Below, in pieces: positions 1 to 5,937 of a stretch of 9,280 bases of DNA (the stretch's first letter is position 1; the number at the start of each line of letters is the position of its first letter). The notes under the pieces were generated by a model that made no database searches, had not been told where the DNA came from, and was given only the letters and a program-made list of their open reading frames with translations. Source of the DNA: JASFEQ01 sp050122535 (GTDB taxonomy: Bacteria; Desulfobacterota; DSM-4660; Desulfatiglandales; HGW-15); the NCBI GenBank assembly GCA_050122535.1, contig JASFIT010000170.1, positions 1 through 9,280 on the forward strand. Reading direction: 5' to 3'. The position numbers and the translations under genes were made by a program.

Positions 1-220
1 GAAGCGAAAAGGCATGATCCACATCAAGATGTTCCAGAAAGAGACGATGCCATCCTGATCCTTCGTAATCAATGACGCTGTTTACATAGGGCGATATGAT
101 ATCAACCCCCGGAGACCTCCCCACCAGGACGATCTCCGTTGAACACCTCAGCTGAGCAATCGCTGGCATCAACATCAGCGTGTCGCCCAAGGCAGACGGT
201 CTAATGATCAGTGCTTTCAA
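1..220 (-). CDS. Family 9 glycosyltransferase (LPS heptosyltransferase-like), N-terminal part
   Basis: Read by hand on the minus strand, this is an open frame of 73 codons that continues past the left edge of the window. It begins KALIIRPSALGDTLMLMPAI after the start codon. That Rossmann-type opening, with the RxSALGD motif, is typical of family 9 glycosyltransferases such as the ADP-heptose:LPS heptosyltransferases, which add heptose to the lipopolysaccharide inner core at the cytoplasmic membrane. The start is inferred to be TTG at 220-218. An in-frame TAG lies seven codons upstream, no ATG or GTG intervenes, and GGAG sits about 11 bases upstream. The sugar donor and acceptor cannot be told from 73 residues. 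The gene is divergent from the nitrilase, and nothing links the two functionally. Confidence is good for the family and moderate for the start. Confidence 0.8.
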   Translation of the reverse strand, partial: MKALIIRPSALGDTLMLMPAIAQLRCSTEIVLVGRSPGVDIISPYVNSVIDYEGSGWHRLFLEHLDVDHAFSL

Positions 221-297
221 TACGAAATCAGCTCCATCCTAGAAATTCCGTCTATAAATGAGCAAACCCGTAATTCGAGGAATCATCTTATTAAGCT

Positions 298-326
298 TTG
301 ATCCGTTGTGGAAAATAAGATACCAT
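298..326 (+). promoter_or_regulatory. Candidate sigma-70 promoter for the nitrilase gene
   Basis: TTGATC at 298-303 and TACCAT at 321-326 are spaced by 17 bases, and each matches the sigma-70 consensus at four of six positions. They lie 42-70 bases upstream of the nitrilase start. The match is modest and was found by eye. The support comes from its position just ahead of a perfect palindrome and a strong ribosome binding site. Confidence 0.3.
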
Positions 327-338
327 GAGCGCGCTCAT
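325..338. promoter_or_regulatory. Perfect 14-bp palindrome, possible operator
   Basis: ATGAGCGCGCTCAT is identical to its own reverse complement. It overlaps the end of the candidate -10 box and covers the expected transcription start of the nitrilase gene, where a dimeric repressor would block transcription. The palindrome is seen directly; the operator role is inference. Confidence 0.35.
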
Positions 339-348
339 ATATAAAGAG

Positions 349-356
349 AAGGAGGT
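349..356 (+). promoter_or_regulatory. Ribosome binding site deciding the nitrilase start
   Basis: AAGGAGGT is a near-perfect Shine-Dalgarno sequence, 11 bases before the ATG at 368. Another ATG at 357 lies immediately after it, but it is too close, is in a different frame and reaches a stop within about twenty codons. The ATG at 368 is therefore the start. Confidence 0.6.
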
Positions 357-367
357 ATGGCCACAAA

Positions 368-1348
368 ATGTCGCGCAAGACGGAGAGGATTCGAGTTGGA
401 GCTGCACAGATTTCCCCTTACTTCTTCGACAAAGAAAAGACCCTAGAAAAGACCTGCCAATATATCCAGGAGGCGGGTAAACTGGGTCTAGACCTGGTGG
501 TTTTTCCAGAGGTCTATTTCTGCGGTTATCCCTACTGGAGGGGCAATGTTACCGTTCGTCAGTCCACGGAACTTGCGGCAAAAATGATCAGAAGCGCCAT
601 CAGGTGGAACGGCGAAGAAGCCAATCAGATGGCCGAGGTGGCAAGGAAGGCCAAAGTCAACTGTGTGATCGGTTGCAATGAACTGAGCGATCAGCCGGGG
701 AGCGGCACCATTTTCAATTCCCTCATTGTGATCAGCCGAGAGGGAAAGGTGGTGGGACGTCACAGGAAACTCATGCCTACACATTCGGAGAGGGTCTATT
801 GGGGTATGGGGGACGCAAGTGATATCAGAGCTTTTCAGCTTGACATAGGTACAGTGGGGGCGAGCATCTGCTATGAGCACCATATGACACTTTTGAGGGC
901 TGCCATGGCCATTAAAGGAGAAGAGATCCACTGCGCCTTGTGGCCCGGCTGGTGGAGCGTAGACCGTCATCTGGGAGCGAAGACGGCAGACCCAGAGTCC
1001 AAAACATGTGATATTGAGAGCGCCGTTCGCCAACATGCCATTGAGAACCAGGTCTTCGTGATCAGTTCCAGCTGGTACCTCAAAAAGGAGGACATCCCAG
1101 CTGAACTCAAAGACGTGGTGAAGTACAATCTCGCCGTGGGAGGGAGCTGTATTGTGAATCCTGCTGGGGTCATTATCGAAGGCCCTGTTTTCAATGAAGA
1201 GACCCTTGTTCATACAGAAATTGACTTGGGTGAGAGGGACTTGGCAAAGGCCTATTTTGATTGTATTGGCCACTACTCCAGACCAGATCTCCTGAGCCTG
1301 CGGATCCATGATGAGGCCTGGACACCCACTGGCCCAAAGAAGCTCTAG
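368..1348 (+). CDS. Nitrilase / carbon-nitrogen hydrolase
   Basis: A 326-residue cytoplasmic enzyme of the nitrilase superfamily, which hydrolyses nitriles or amides through a cysteine thiol. The full catalytic set is visible: Glu48 in VVFPEVYFCGYP, Lys134 in RHRKLMPTHSERVYWGMGDAS, and Cys168 in GASICYEHHMTLLRAAM. The GYP turn, the LMPTxxER segment and the GHYSRPDLLSL tail (301-311) are those of true nitrilases rather than of beta-ureidopropionases or omega-amidases, and the length is usual for that branch. The residues after the nucleophile are Tyr-Glu-His, where many aliphatic and aromatic nitrilases have Trp-Glu-Asn, so the substrate class is uncertain. There is no signal peptide. The start is fixed by a strong Shine-Dalgarno sequence. 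The TAG stop is also the first three bases of a dispersed repeat. Confidence 0.88.
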   Translation: MSRKTERIRVGAAQISPYFFDKEKTLEKTCQYIQEAGKLGLDLVVFPEVYFCGYPYWRGNVTVRQSTELAAKMIRSAIRWNGEEANQMAEVARKAKVNCVIGCNELSDQPGSGTIFNSLIVISREGKVVGRHRKLMPTHSERVYWGMGDASDIRAFQLDIGTVGASICYEHHMTLLRAAMAIKGEEIHCALWPGWWSVDRHLGAKTADPESKTCDIESAVRQHAIENQVFVISSSWYLKKEDIPAELKDVVKYNLAVGGSCIVNPAGVIIEGPVFNEETLVHTEIDLGERDLAKAYFDCIGHYSRPDLLSLRIHDEAWTPTGPKKL

Positions 1349-1497
1349 AGGCTGACGGAAAACGCCCATCTGCTGCGTTACCCTCATCCCTCGTCACTGC
1401 GGCGTACTTCTCTGTACGCCTCATTCCTCGGGATTTCGGAAGCCTTGCATACGGACATTTTCCATCAGCCTCTAAAAGTCGGTTTTTCGACAGTTTC
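1346..1497. repeat. Dispersed ~150-bp repeat, copy 1 (MITE/REP-like)
   Basis: Bases 1346-1474 align without gaps to 4493-4621, with about 11 differences in 129 positions. Weaker similarity continues to about 1497 after a one-base indel, including the shared TTTCGACAGT. The 129-bp core has imperfect inverted ends: the first 22 bases match the reverse complement of the last 22 at 19 positions, both starting TAGAGGCTGA. The centre contains a perfect 7-bp hairpin, GGCGTAC and GTACGCC around a 6-base loop. It holds no credible gene. Structured, gene-free and intergenic, it resembles a miniature inverted-repeat element or REP sequence. It fills most of the gap between the nitrilase and cutA and could also end or stabilise the nitrilase transcript. 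Confidence 0.85.
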
Positions 1498-1503
1498 CTA
1501 GTG

Positions 1504-1510
1504 AGGAGGT
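1504..1510 (+). promoter_or_regulatory. cutA ribosome binding site
   Basis: AGGAGGT lies 5 bases before the cutA ATG, a strong site. It falls just past the end of repeat copy 1, so the repeat stops short of the translation signals. Confidence 0.6.
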
Positions 1511-1515
1511 GAAAT

Positions 1516-1839
1516 ATGGCAGAATATATTCAGATTTTCACCACAACAGAGAAAAAGGATGATGCCGAGGTCATTTCAAGGGAGATCGTGGAAAAGAGAC
1601 TGGCTGCATGTGCACAGGTCGTGGGTCCCATAATGAGCACGTACTGGTGGAATGAAGAGATCGAAAGGACAGAAGAATGGCTCTGCATTATGAAAAGCCG
1701 AAGGGATCTCTACAATGAATTGGAAAATGCAGTCAAAAGCATTCACCCCTATGAGGAGCCGGAAATTGTAGCCCTACCTATCGTTTCAGGAAGTCAGAGT
1801 TACTTGAAGTGGCTGGACCAGGAAGTCAAGCCTGGTTGA
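1516..1839 (+). CDS. cutA: Divalent-cation tolerance protein CutA
   Basis: A 107-residue protein of the CutA1 family, small ferredoxin-like subunits that form very stable trimers and have been linked to copper tolerance, although the molecular role is unsettled. Family signatures run in order: the beta strand YIQIFTTTEKKDDA (4-17), EKRLAACAQV (26-35) with conserved Cys32, the STYWW strand (41-45), and HPYEEPEIVALPI (77-89) with the conserved His-Pro-Tyr-Glu, then YLKWL near the end. The length is typical of bacterial CutA without a leader, so it should be cytoplasmic. The start follows a strong Shine-Dalgarno sequence. It lies downstream of the nitrilase on the same strand but is separated from it by a structured repeat, so co-transcription is uncertain. 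It converges on mog. Confidence 0.95.
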   Translation: MAEYIQIFTTTEKKDDAEVISREIVEKRLAACAQVVGPIMSTYWWNEEIERTEEWLCIMKSRRDLYNELENAVKSIHPYEEPEIVALPIVSGSQSYLKWLDQEVKPG

Positions 1840-1867
1840 TCAGAGGCGACCAGGATTTAACATTTTT

Positions 1868-1886
1868 CATTTATTATTGATAAATG
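1868..1886. terminator. Possible weak terminator between cutA and mog
   Basis: CATTTAT and ATAAATG form a perfect 7-bp stem around a 5-base loop in the 50-base gap between two convergent genes, followed on the plus strand by CTTTT. The stem is AT-only apart from one pair and the T run is short, so this would be a weak terminator. Its position at a convergent junction is the main support. Confidence 0.3.
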
Positions 1887-1889
1887 CTT

Positions 1890-2387
1890 TTATGTGGCAC
1901 ATTCGGAGGTGTCGCCTCCGAGCTTTGAGAGGGCGTGTTTCAAGGCGGGCAGTACGGCGGAGAGGTTATCCTTCACCCCTCCGGGACTTCCGGGGAGATT
2001 GACGATCAAACAGGATCCACGGACGCCCACCATGGCACGAGATATCATGGCATGGGGCGTTTTCTTCAGACTTTCAGCCCTCATGGCTTCGGCCATGCCT
2101 GGCACCTCGTAATCAATGGCTTTCTTCATGGCCTGAGGGGTCACATCCGTTGGGCTGAGCCCAGTGCCTCCTGAAGTGATGATTAGAGAAAGCCCTAGAT
2201 TGTCCACCCATTCCATGAGCGTGTTTACAATCTGATGGAGTTCATCAGGCACGATCCCCTTTTTGAGGATAGAGAATCCCTTTTCCTCTAACATTCGGGC
2301 CGCAAGCTTTCCACTCTCATCCTCTCTTCTGCCCTGAGAGGCCTTATCACTAATCGTTAAGACCCCGGCCCTAAACGTTTCTTCCAT
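1890..2387 (-). CDS. mog: Molybdopterin adenylyltransferase (MogA/MoaB family)
   Basis: A 165-residue protein of the MogA/MoaB family, which activates molybdopterin with ATP to give adenylylated molybdopterin, the step before molybdate insertion in molybdenum cofactor synthesis. The N-terminal strand AGVLTISDKASQG (7-19) and the core motif TSGGTGLSPTDVTPQA (71-86) are diagnostic; Asp81 corresponds to the functional Asp of E. coli MogA. SRAMVGVRG (116-124) and IVNLPGSPGGV (128-138) complete the substrate pocket. It is a stand-alone domain, not fused to MoaC or MoeA. The start lies 10 bp after the stop of the EF-G-like gene, with only a weak AGGG as ribosome binding site, which suggests one transcript and perhaps coupled translation. 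MogA and MoaB subtypes are hard to separate by eye. Confidence 0.93.
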   Translation of the reverse strand: MEETFRAGVLTISDKASQGRREDESGKLAARMLEEKGFSILKKGIVPDELHQIVNTLMEWVDNLGLSLIITSGGTGLSPTDVTPQAMKKAIDYEVPGMAEAMRAESLKKTPHAMISRAMVGVRGSCLIVNLPGSPGGVKDNLSAVLPALKHALSKLGGDTSECAT

Positions 2388-2397
2388 GTAGTATGCC

Positions 2398-4476
2398 CTA
2401 CGCTGTCTTCCTGGCTCCGCTAATCACCTTCTCTGCTAACTGGGCTGGAACCTCCTCATAATGGGAATGTTCCATTTGGAAAGTCCCGCGGCCGCCTGTA
2501 ATGGAGTTCAAATCAAGGGCATATTGGAGGACCTCGGCCATAGGGACCTGTGCCATAATAACCTGGTATCTCCCCTGCGTGTCCATTCCCATAACCCTAC
2601 CTCGCCGACCGTTAAGGTCGCCCATCACATCTCCCATTGCTTCTTCGGGCACAGTGATCTCCATTTTCATGATGGGCTCAAGGATAACGGGGTTCGCGTC
2701 TTGCAGCGCCTTTTTGAGACACATGCTAGCGGCTATTTTGAAAGCCATCTCCGAGGAATCCACATCGTGGGATTTGCCATCATAAAAACGGACCTTCAAG
2801 TCAACCACAGGGTAGCCCGCCAGAATGCCGCTCTTAATGGCGTCGTTCAGTCCTTTTTCCACAGCGGGCACGAAACTTCGAGGGACATTCATTCCTGTGA
2901 GGGCCTCATCAAACTCGAAACCTAAACCCCTGTCCAGTGGTGAGACATCGAAATGGACTTCAGCAAATTGGCCTCGGCCTCCTGTCTGCTTTTTGTGACG
3001 ATAAATGACCTTATTTACAGGTTTCTTGATAGTCTCTTGGTAAGGGACCTTCACAGGCTTCAGGTTGACTTCCACCCCAAATTTCCGTTTTAGCTTTTCG
3101 CAGGTTGCCTCTAAATGTATTTGTCCTGTTCCTGAAAGGACGATTTCAGATGTTGCCTGATCCCTTTCCAGTCTAAGGGTGGGATCCTCTTCAAGCAGTC
3201 TAGCAAGGGAGCTGAAGACCTTATCCTCACTCCCTTTCACTTTTGCCTCAACAGCATAGGAGAGAGCCGGTGGAAGCGGCTCAGTGGGCGTGTAAATGAT
3301 TGGATCGTTTTCCAGACACAGCGTATTCCCTGTTTGCGTCGCTTTTAACTTGGGAATGGCAACGATATCCCCCGCAACGGCCATTTCCGTAGGCTGTTGC
3401 TTTTTGCCCTCTAAAAGAAATATCTGCCCAAATTTCTCTCTGCTCCTCTTATTGGCGTTATAAACATTTGATTCAGCATTCAGCGTTCCGGACAACACCC
3501 TGAGCAGGCTCAGCTTTCCTGCAAAAGGATCAGCTACTGTTTTAAAGACAAGGGAAGAGAAGGGGGCGTCCGGGTCCGGACTTCTTTGGATAGACTCTTC
3601 TCCAACCCGGGGGACACCCTCAAAAGGTCCCCTATCAACAGGGGCGGGGACTCCTTGAACGATGAGATCCATTAACTGAGGGACGCCCATATTCAGGGTT
3701 GCCGACCCACAAATGATGGGCACCAGCAGTCCTGACTTAATGGCCTGGACAAAAGTCTCCTCTATCTCCCGGGCGGAGAGTTCTTCCCCTTCCAAATACT
3801 TTTCCATCAATTCATCATTGGCTTCCACAATGTTTTCTATTAGCTTTTCTCGCCATTCTTCTGTCGTCTCCAGCATATCTTCAGGGACCTCTGATTGTTG
3901 GAATTTACCGCTCCCATCTTTATTGTAAGTATAGGCTTTCATTTTGATGAGATCGACCAAACCCTGGAACTTATCCTCTGAACCTATGGGCAAAAAGACG
4001 GGCGAAGCTTTGACATTGAAGGCTTTGATGATTTCATTCACGACTCCAAAAAAATCGGCTCGCTCCCTGTCCATTTTGTTAACAAAAATGATCCGTGGAA
4101 GGTTTTGTTCATCTGCGAAGGCCCAGACCTTTTCTGTCCCTATCTTGACGCCCGCCGTTGCATCAATAACAACGACTACCCCATCGGCAGCCTGGAGCGC
4201 AAAGCGGGTATCGGAAAGAAAATTGTCATCCCCTGGTGTATCAATCAGGTTGATATAGGACTTTTTCCAATCGCAATGATGAAAAGATGTGCTAATGGTT
4301 ATTCTTCTTTTCACTTCCTCCGGTTCAAAGTCCAAGTTTGACGTGCCATCATCCACGCTGCCAAGCCTCTTTGTCGCCTTTCCGTTCAGAAGCATGGCCT
4401 CTCCAAGGGAAGTTTTGCCCGAACCCACATGGGCCACGAAGGCAACGTTTCGCAGTTGTTCACTGTTCCTTTTCAT
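2398..4476 (-). CDS. fusA: Elongation factor G paralogue (FusA2-like GTPase)
   Basis: A 692-residue five-domain translational GTPase. The G domain (about 1-280) has the P-loop AHVGSGKT (15-22), switch I RRIT (57-60, Thr60 kept), G3 DTPGDD (79-84), G4 NKMD (133-136) and G5 GSA (257-259). Domain III has SGTGQIHLE (448-456), domain IV YRHKKQTGGRGQFAEV (492-507) and domain V MGDVMGDLNGRRGRVMG (614-630). EF-G normally has AHIDAGKT, RGIT and DTPGH. GSGKT and the missing G3 His point to the EF-G-like FusA2 group rather than to the main translocase; here Asp83 takes the place of the His. The domain IV tip, DGKSHDVDSSEMAFK (566-580) with His570, is that of a working translocase. GGAAAGGA, 7 bases before the ATG, supports the start. 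A repeat begins 16 bp upstream. Confidence 0.92.
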   Translation of the reverse strand: MKRNSEQLRNVAFVAHVGSGKTSLGEAMLLNGKATKRLGSVDDGTSNLDFEPEEVKRRITISTSFHHCDWKKSYINLIDTPGDDNFLSDTRFALQAADGVVVVIDATAGVKIGTEKVWAFADEQNLPRIIFVNKMDRERADFFGVVNEIIKAFNVKASPVFLPIGSEDKFQGLVDLIKMKAYTYNKDGSGKFQQSEVPEDMLETTEEWREKLIENIVEANDELMEKYLEGEELSAREIEETFVQAIKSGLLVPIICGSATLNMGVPQLMDLIVQGVPAPVDRGPFEGVPRVGEESIQRSPDPDAPFSSLVFKTVADPFAGKLSLLRVLSGTLNAESNVYNANKRSREKFGQIFLLEGKKQQPTEMAVAGDIVAIPKLKATQTGNTLCLENDPIIYTPTEPLPPALSYAVEAKVKGSEDKVFSSLARLLEEDPTLRLERDQATSEIVLSGTGQIHLEATCEKLKRKFGVEVNLKPVKVPYQETIKKPVNKVIYRHKKQTGGRGQFAEVHFDVSPLDRGLGFEFDEALTGMNVPRSFVPAVEKGLNDAIKSGILAGYPVVDLKVRFYDGKSHDVDSSEMAFKIAASMCLKKALQDANPVILEPIMKMEITVPEEAMGDVMGDLNGRRGRVMGMDTQGRYQVIMAQVPMAEVLQYALDLNSITGGRGTFQMEHSHYEEVPAQLAEKVISGARKTA

Positions 4477-4492
4477 ATCAAATTCCTTTCCG

Positions 4493-4646
4493 TAGAGGCC
4501 GTCGGAAAACGCCCATCTGCTGCGTTACCCTCATCCCTCGTCACTGCGGCGTACTTCTATGTGCGCCTCGTTCCTCAGGATTTCGGAAGCCTTGCATCTG
4601 GACATTTACCATCAGCCTCACACAAGCCAGTCTTTCGACAGTCTCG
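4493..4646. repeat. Dispersed ~150-bp repeat, copy 2 (MITE/REP-like)
   Basis: This is the second copy of the element at 1346-1497, in the same orientation relative to the plus strand and about 90% identical over 129 ungapped positions by hand count. The right inverted end is partly decayed: it finishes GCCTCAC where copy 1 has GCCTCTA. The central hairpin has one base change on its right arm. It begins 16 bp before the start codon of the EF-G-like gene, so any promoter of that gene lies inside or beyond the element, and its hairpins would fall in the 5' leader. The long plus-strand open frame crossing it is not credible as a gene. Confidence 0.85.
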
Positions 4647-4893
4647 TAAGCATTTTCCCCACCGGGTATTGGAAGGGAATAGGGGAAATTAGATCAAGAT
4701 TTCCAAAACAAACAAAACGGATTGTCATCCGAGACGTTTGTGACTCAAGACGGATATCCCGCGGGAGCTTAAATGAAATCCACTACCCGGAATACATTGA
4801 TGGATTTAGGGGGAAGATGATTCCCAAAAACTTTAAAATTACATTAACAGCGAAAATAAAGTCAAGCCCAGAATATGAACCGTGATTTTTTGA
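4647..4893. other. Intergenic region with no recognisable content
   Basis: Together with repeat copy 2, this stretch makes up most of the 473-base gap between the divergent EF-G-like gene and xerC. A plus-strand open frame spans 4559-4885, but it starts inside the repeat, has no ribosome binding site and gives a protein with no recognisable motif, so it is not annotated. The one structure noted is a short hairpin at 4718-4731 (CGGAT, TGTC, ATCCG). No convincing minus-strand promoter for the EF-G-like gene was found by eye, although it should be here. Confidence 0.5.
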
Positions 4894-4921
4894 TTGCCAA
4901 TTGTCGGAAATATGTTATCTT
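4894..4921 (+). promoter_or_regulatory. Candidate promoter of the xerC-hslVU-arg run
   Basis: TTGCCA at 4894-4899 (five of six consensus bases) and TATCTT at 4916-4921 (four of six) are separated by 16 bases. TG at 4913-4914 forms an extended -10 element with the hexamer. This would start the transcript about 20 bases upstream of xerC. It is the best sigma-70 candidate seen in the window. Confidence 0.45.
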
Positions 4922-4949
4922 ATTGATTTTTCCATAATAACCTGACGCC

Positions 4950-5882
4950 TTGGATGAAATGCGGCTTGCTAACCTAACAGTGTCTTTTATTGATTATTTG
5001 AGATCGCAGAAAGGATATTCGGATCACACCGTCAAAAACTATCAGGTTGATTTAAAGCATTTTCTAAACTTTTTGGCTGATAAAGAGAAGTCAGCAGGAA
5101 GAAAAGAGACTGCCCCGGCGTTGGAATCCGTTGATTTCCTGGTGATCCGGGAATATTTGGGAAGGCTGTACGGCCGATACAAACGCACAACAATCGCCCG
5201 GAAGCTTTCAGCAATCCGATCATTTTTTTACTTCCTCGAGAGGAAAGGTTTAATTCTGAGTAATCCTGCGGCCGACATCTCCAGTCCTAAGCGGGGAAAG
5301 TATATACCTACCCATCTTCCGGTGGATGAGATGTTCAGGCTTCTAGAAGGACCTGATAAGGCGAAGCCGCTTGGCTTGCGGGACTTGGCCATACTGGAGA
5401 TGCTCTATTCATGTGGTATCCGCGTAAGTGAACTGTCAGGTCTCAATCTATCGAGCATTGATTCTGACCAGCGTCTGGTCAAGGTGGTGGGCAAAGGAAA
5501 CAAAGAGAGAATCTTACCCTTTGGCAGGAAAGCATTAAGGGCCATCGAAGATTATATTGAAGCAACACGCCCGCTCAGGGAAAAGGCCCAGAGGGATCCT
5601 CAAGACGCACCTCTTTTTATCAACTTTCGAGGGGGTCGTCTCACTACCCGGAGCATCGGGAGGATTGTGAAGAAATATGCGACTCAGTGTGGCCTCATGA
5701 CTGAGATCACACCTCATTCTTTGAGGCATACTTTTGCCACCCATCTCCTAGACGGAGGGGCAGATCTGCGGTCTGTTCAGGAACTTCTGGGCCATGCGAG
5801 TCTCTCCACCACCCAGAAATACACCCATGTGAGCCTTGAAAAGCTCATGGAGGTTTATGATAAGGCCCATCCGAGGAGCTGA
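4950..5882 (+). CDS. xerC: Tyrosine recombinase XerC/XerD
   Basis: A 310-residue site-specific recombinase. Xer recombinases resolve chromosome dimers at dif sites near the terminus. The N-terminal SAM-like DNA-binding domain covers about 5-100 (FIDYLRSQKGYSDHTVKNY). The catalytic domain holds the complete active site: Arg158 in CGIRVSEL, Lys182 in VGKGNKER, His256 and Arg259 in HSLRHTFATHLL, His282 in LLGHASLSTTQ and the nucleophile Tyr291 in KYTHVS. Length and motifs are those of Xer proteins rather than phage integrases, and the hslVU neighbours support XerC. The start is uncertain: TTG at 4950 has no clear ribosome binding site, and ATG at 4959 would remove three residues and has only GGAT close by. 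XerC and XerD cannot be separated firmly without comparison. Confidence 0.9.
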   Translation: MDEMRLANLTVSFIDYLRSQKGYSDHTVKNYQVDLKHFLNFLADKEKSAGRKETAPALESVDFLVIREYLGRLYGRYKRTTIARKLSAIRSFFYFLERKGLILSNPAADISSPKRGKYIPTHLPVDEMFRLLEGPDKAKPLGLRDLAILEMLYSCGIRVSELSGLNLSSIDSDQRLVKVVGKGNKERILPFGRKALRAIEDYIEATRPLREKAQRDPQDAPLFINFRGGRLTTRSIGRIVKKYATQCGLMTEITPHSLRHTFATHLLDGGADLRSVQELLGHASLSTTQKYTHVSLEKLMEVYDKAHPRS

Positions 5883-5884
5883 GA

Positions 5885-5919
5885 AGTAAGCAGTAAAGAG
5901 TAAGCACTAAGCAGTAAGC
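5885..5919 (+). repeat. Heptanucleotide tandem repeat, five units, xerC-hslV gap
   Basis: Five contiguous 7-base units run AGTAAGC, AGTAAAG, AGTAAGC, ACTAAGC, AGTAAGC. Three are identical and the others differ by one or two bases. The array starts 3 bases after the xerC stop and ends 18 bases before the hslV ATG. The next seven bases, AGAAGGG, provide the purine-rich ribosome binding sequence of hslV. Confidence 0.8.
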
Positions 5920-5937
5920 AGAAGGGATACCCGTAGG

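Noticed and set aside
218..235. Six-codon minus-strand upstream frame (ATG GAG CTG ATT TCG TAT TGA) overlapping the glycosyltransferase TTG start
   Set aside because: The overlap invites a translational-coupling story, but the ATG has no properly spaced ribosome binding site and a frame this short is expected by chance.
488..1387. 299-codon minus-strand open frame opposite the nitrilase
   Set aside because: It lies antisense within a clear nitrilase gene with all catalytic residues, and its translation resembles no family. It is a frame shadow.
1904..1920. CGGAGG/CCTCCG hairpin at the 3' end of mog as a terminator
   Set aside because: It lies within the last mog codons and has no T run after it on either strand.
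4718..4731. Short hairpin CGGAT-TGTC-ATCCG as a possible terminator or small RNA
   Set aside because: The stem is only five pairs with no T run and no promoter linked to it; such hairpins occur often by chance.
4559..4885. 108-codon plus-strand open frame in the gap before xerC
   Set aside because: It begins inside repeat copy 2, has no ribosome binding site, and its translation shows no recognisable domain or plausible composition. The xerC promoter candidate follows it directly.
4950..5882. Tyrosine recombinase as a phage or island integrase
   Set aside because: Length, motif set and the directly following hslVU genes match the chromosomal XerC type. No tRNA, attachment repeat or phage gene is nearby.
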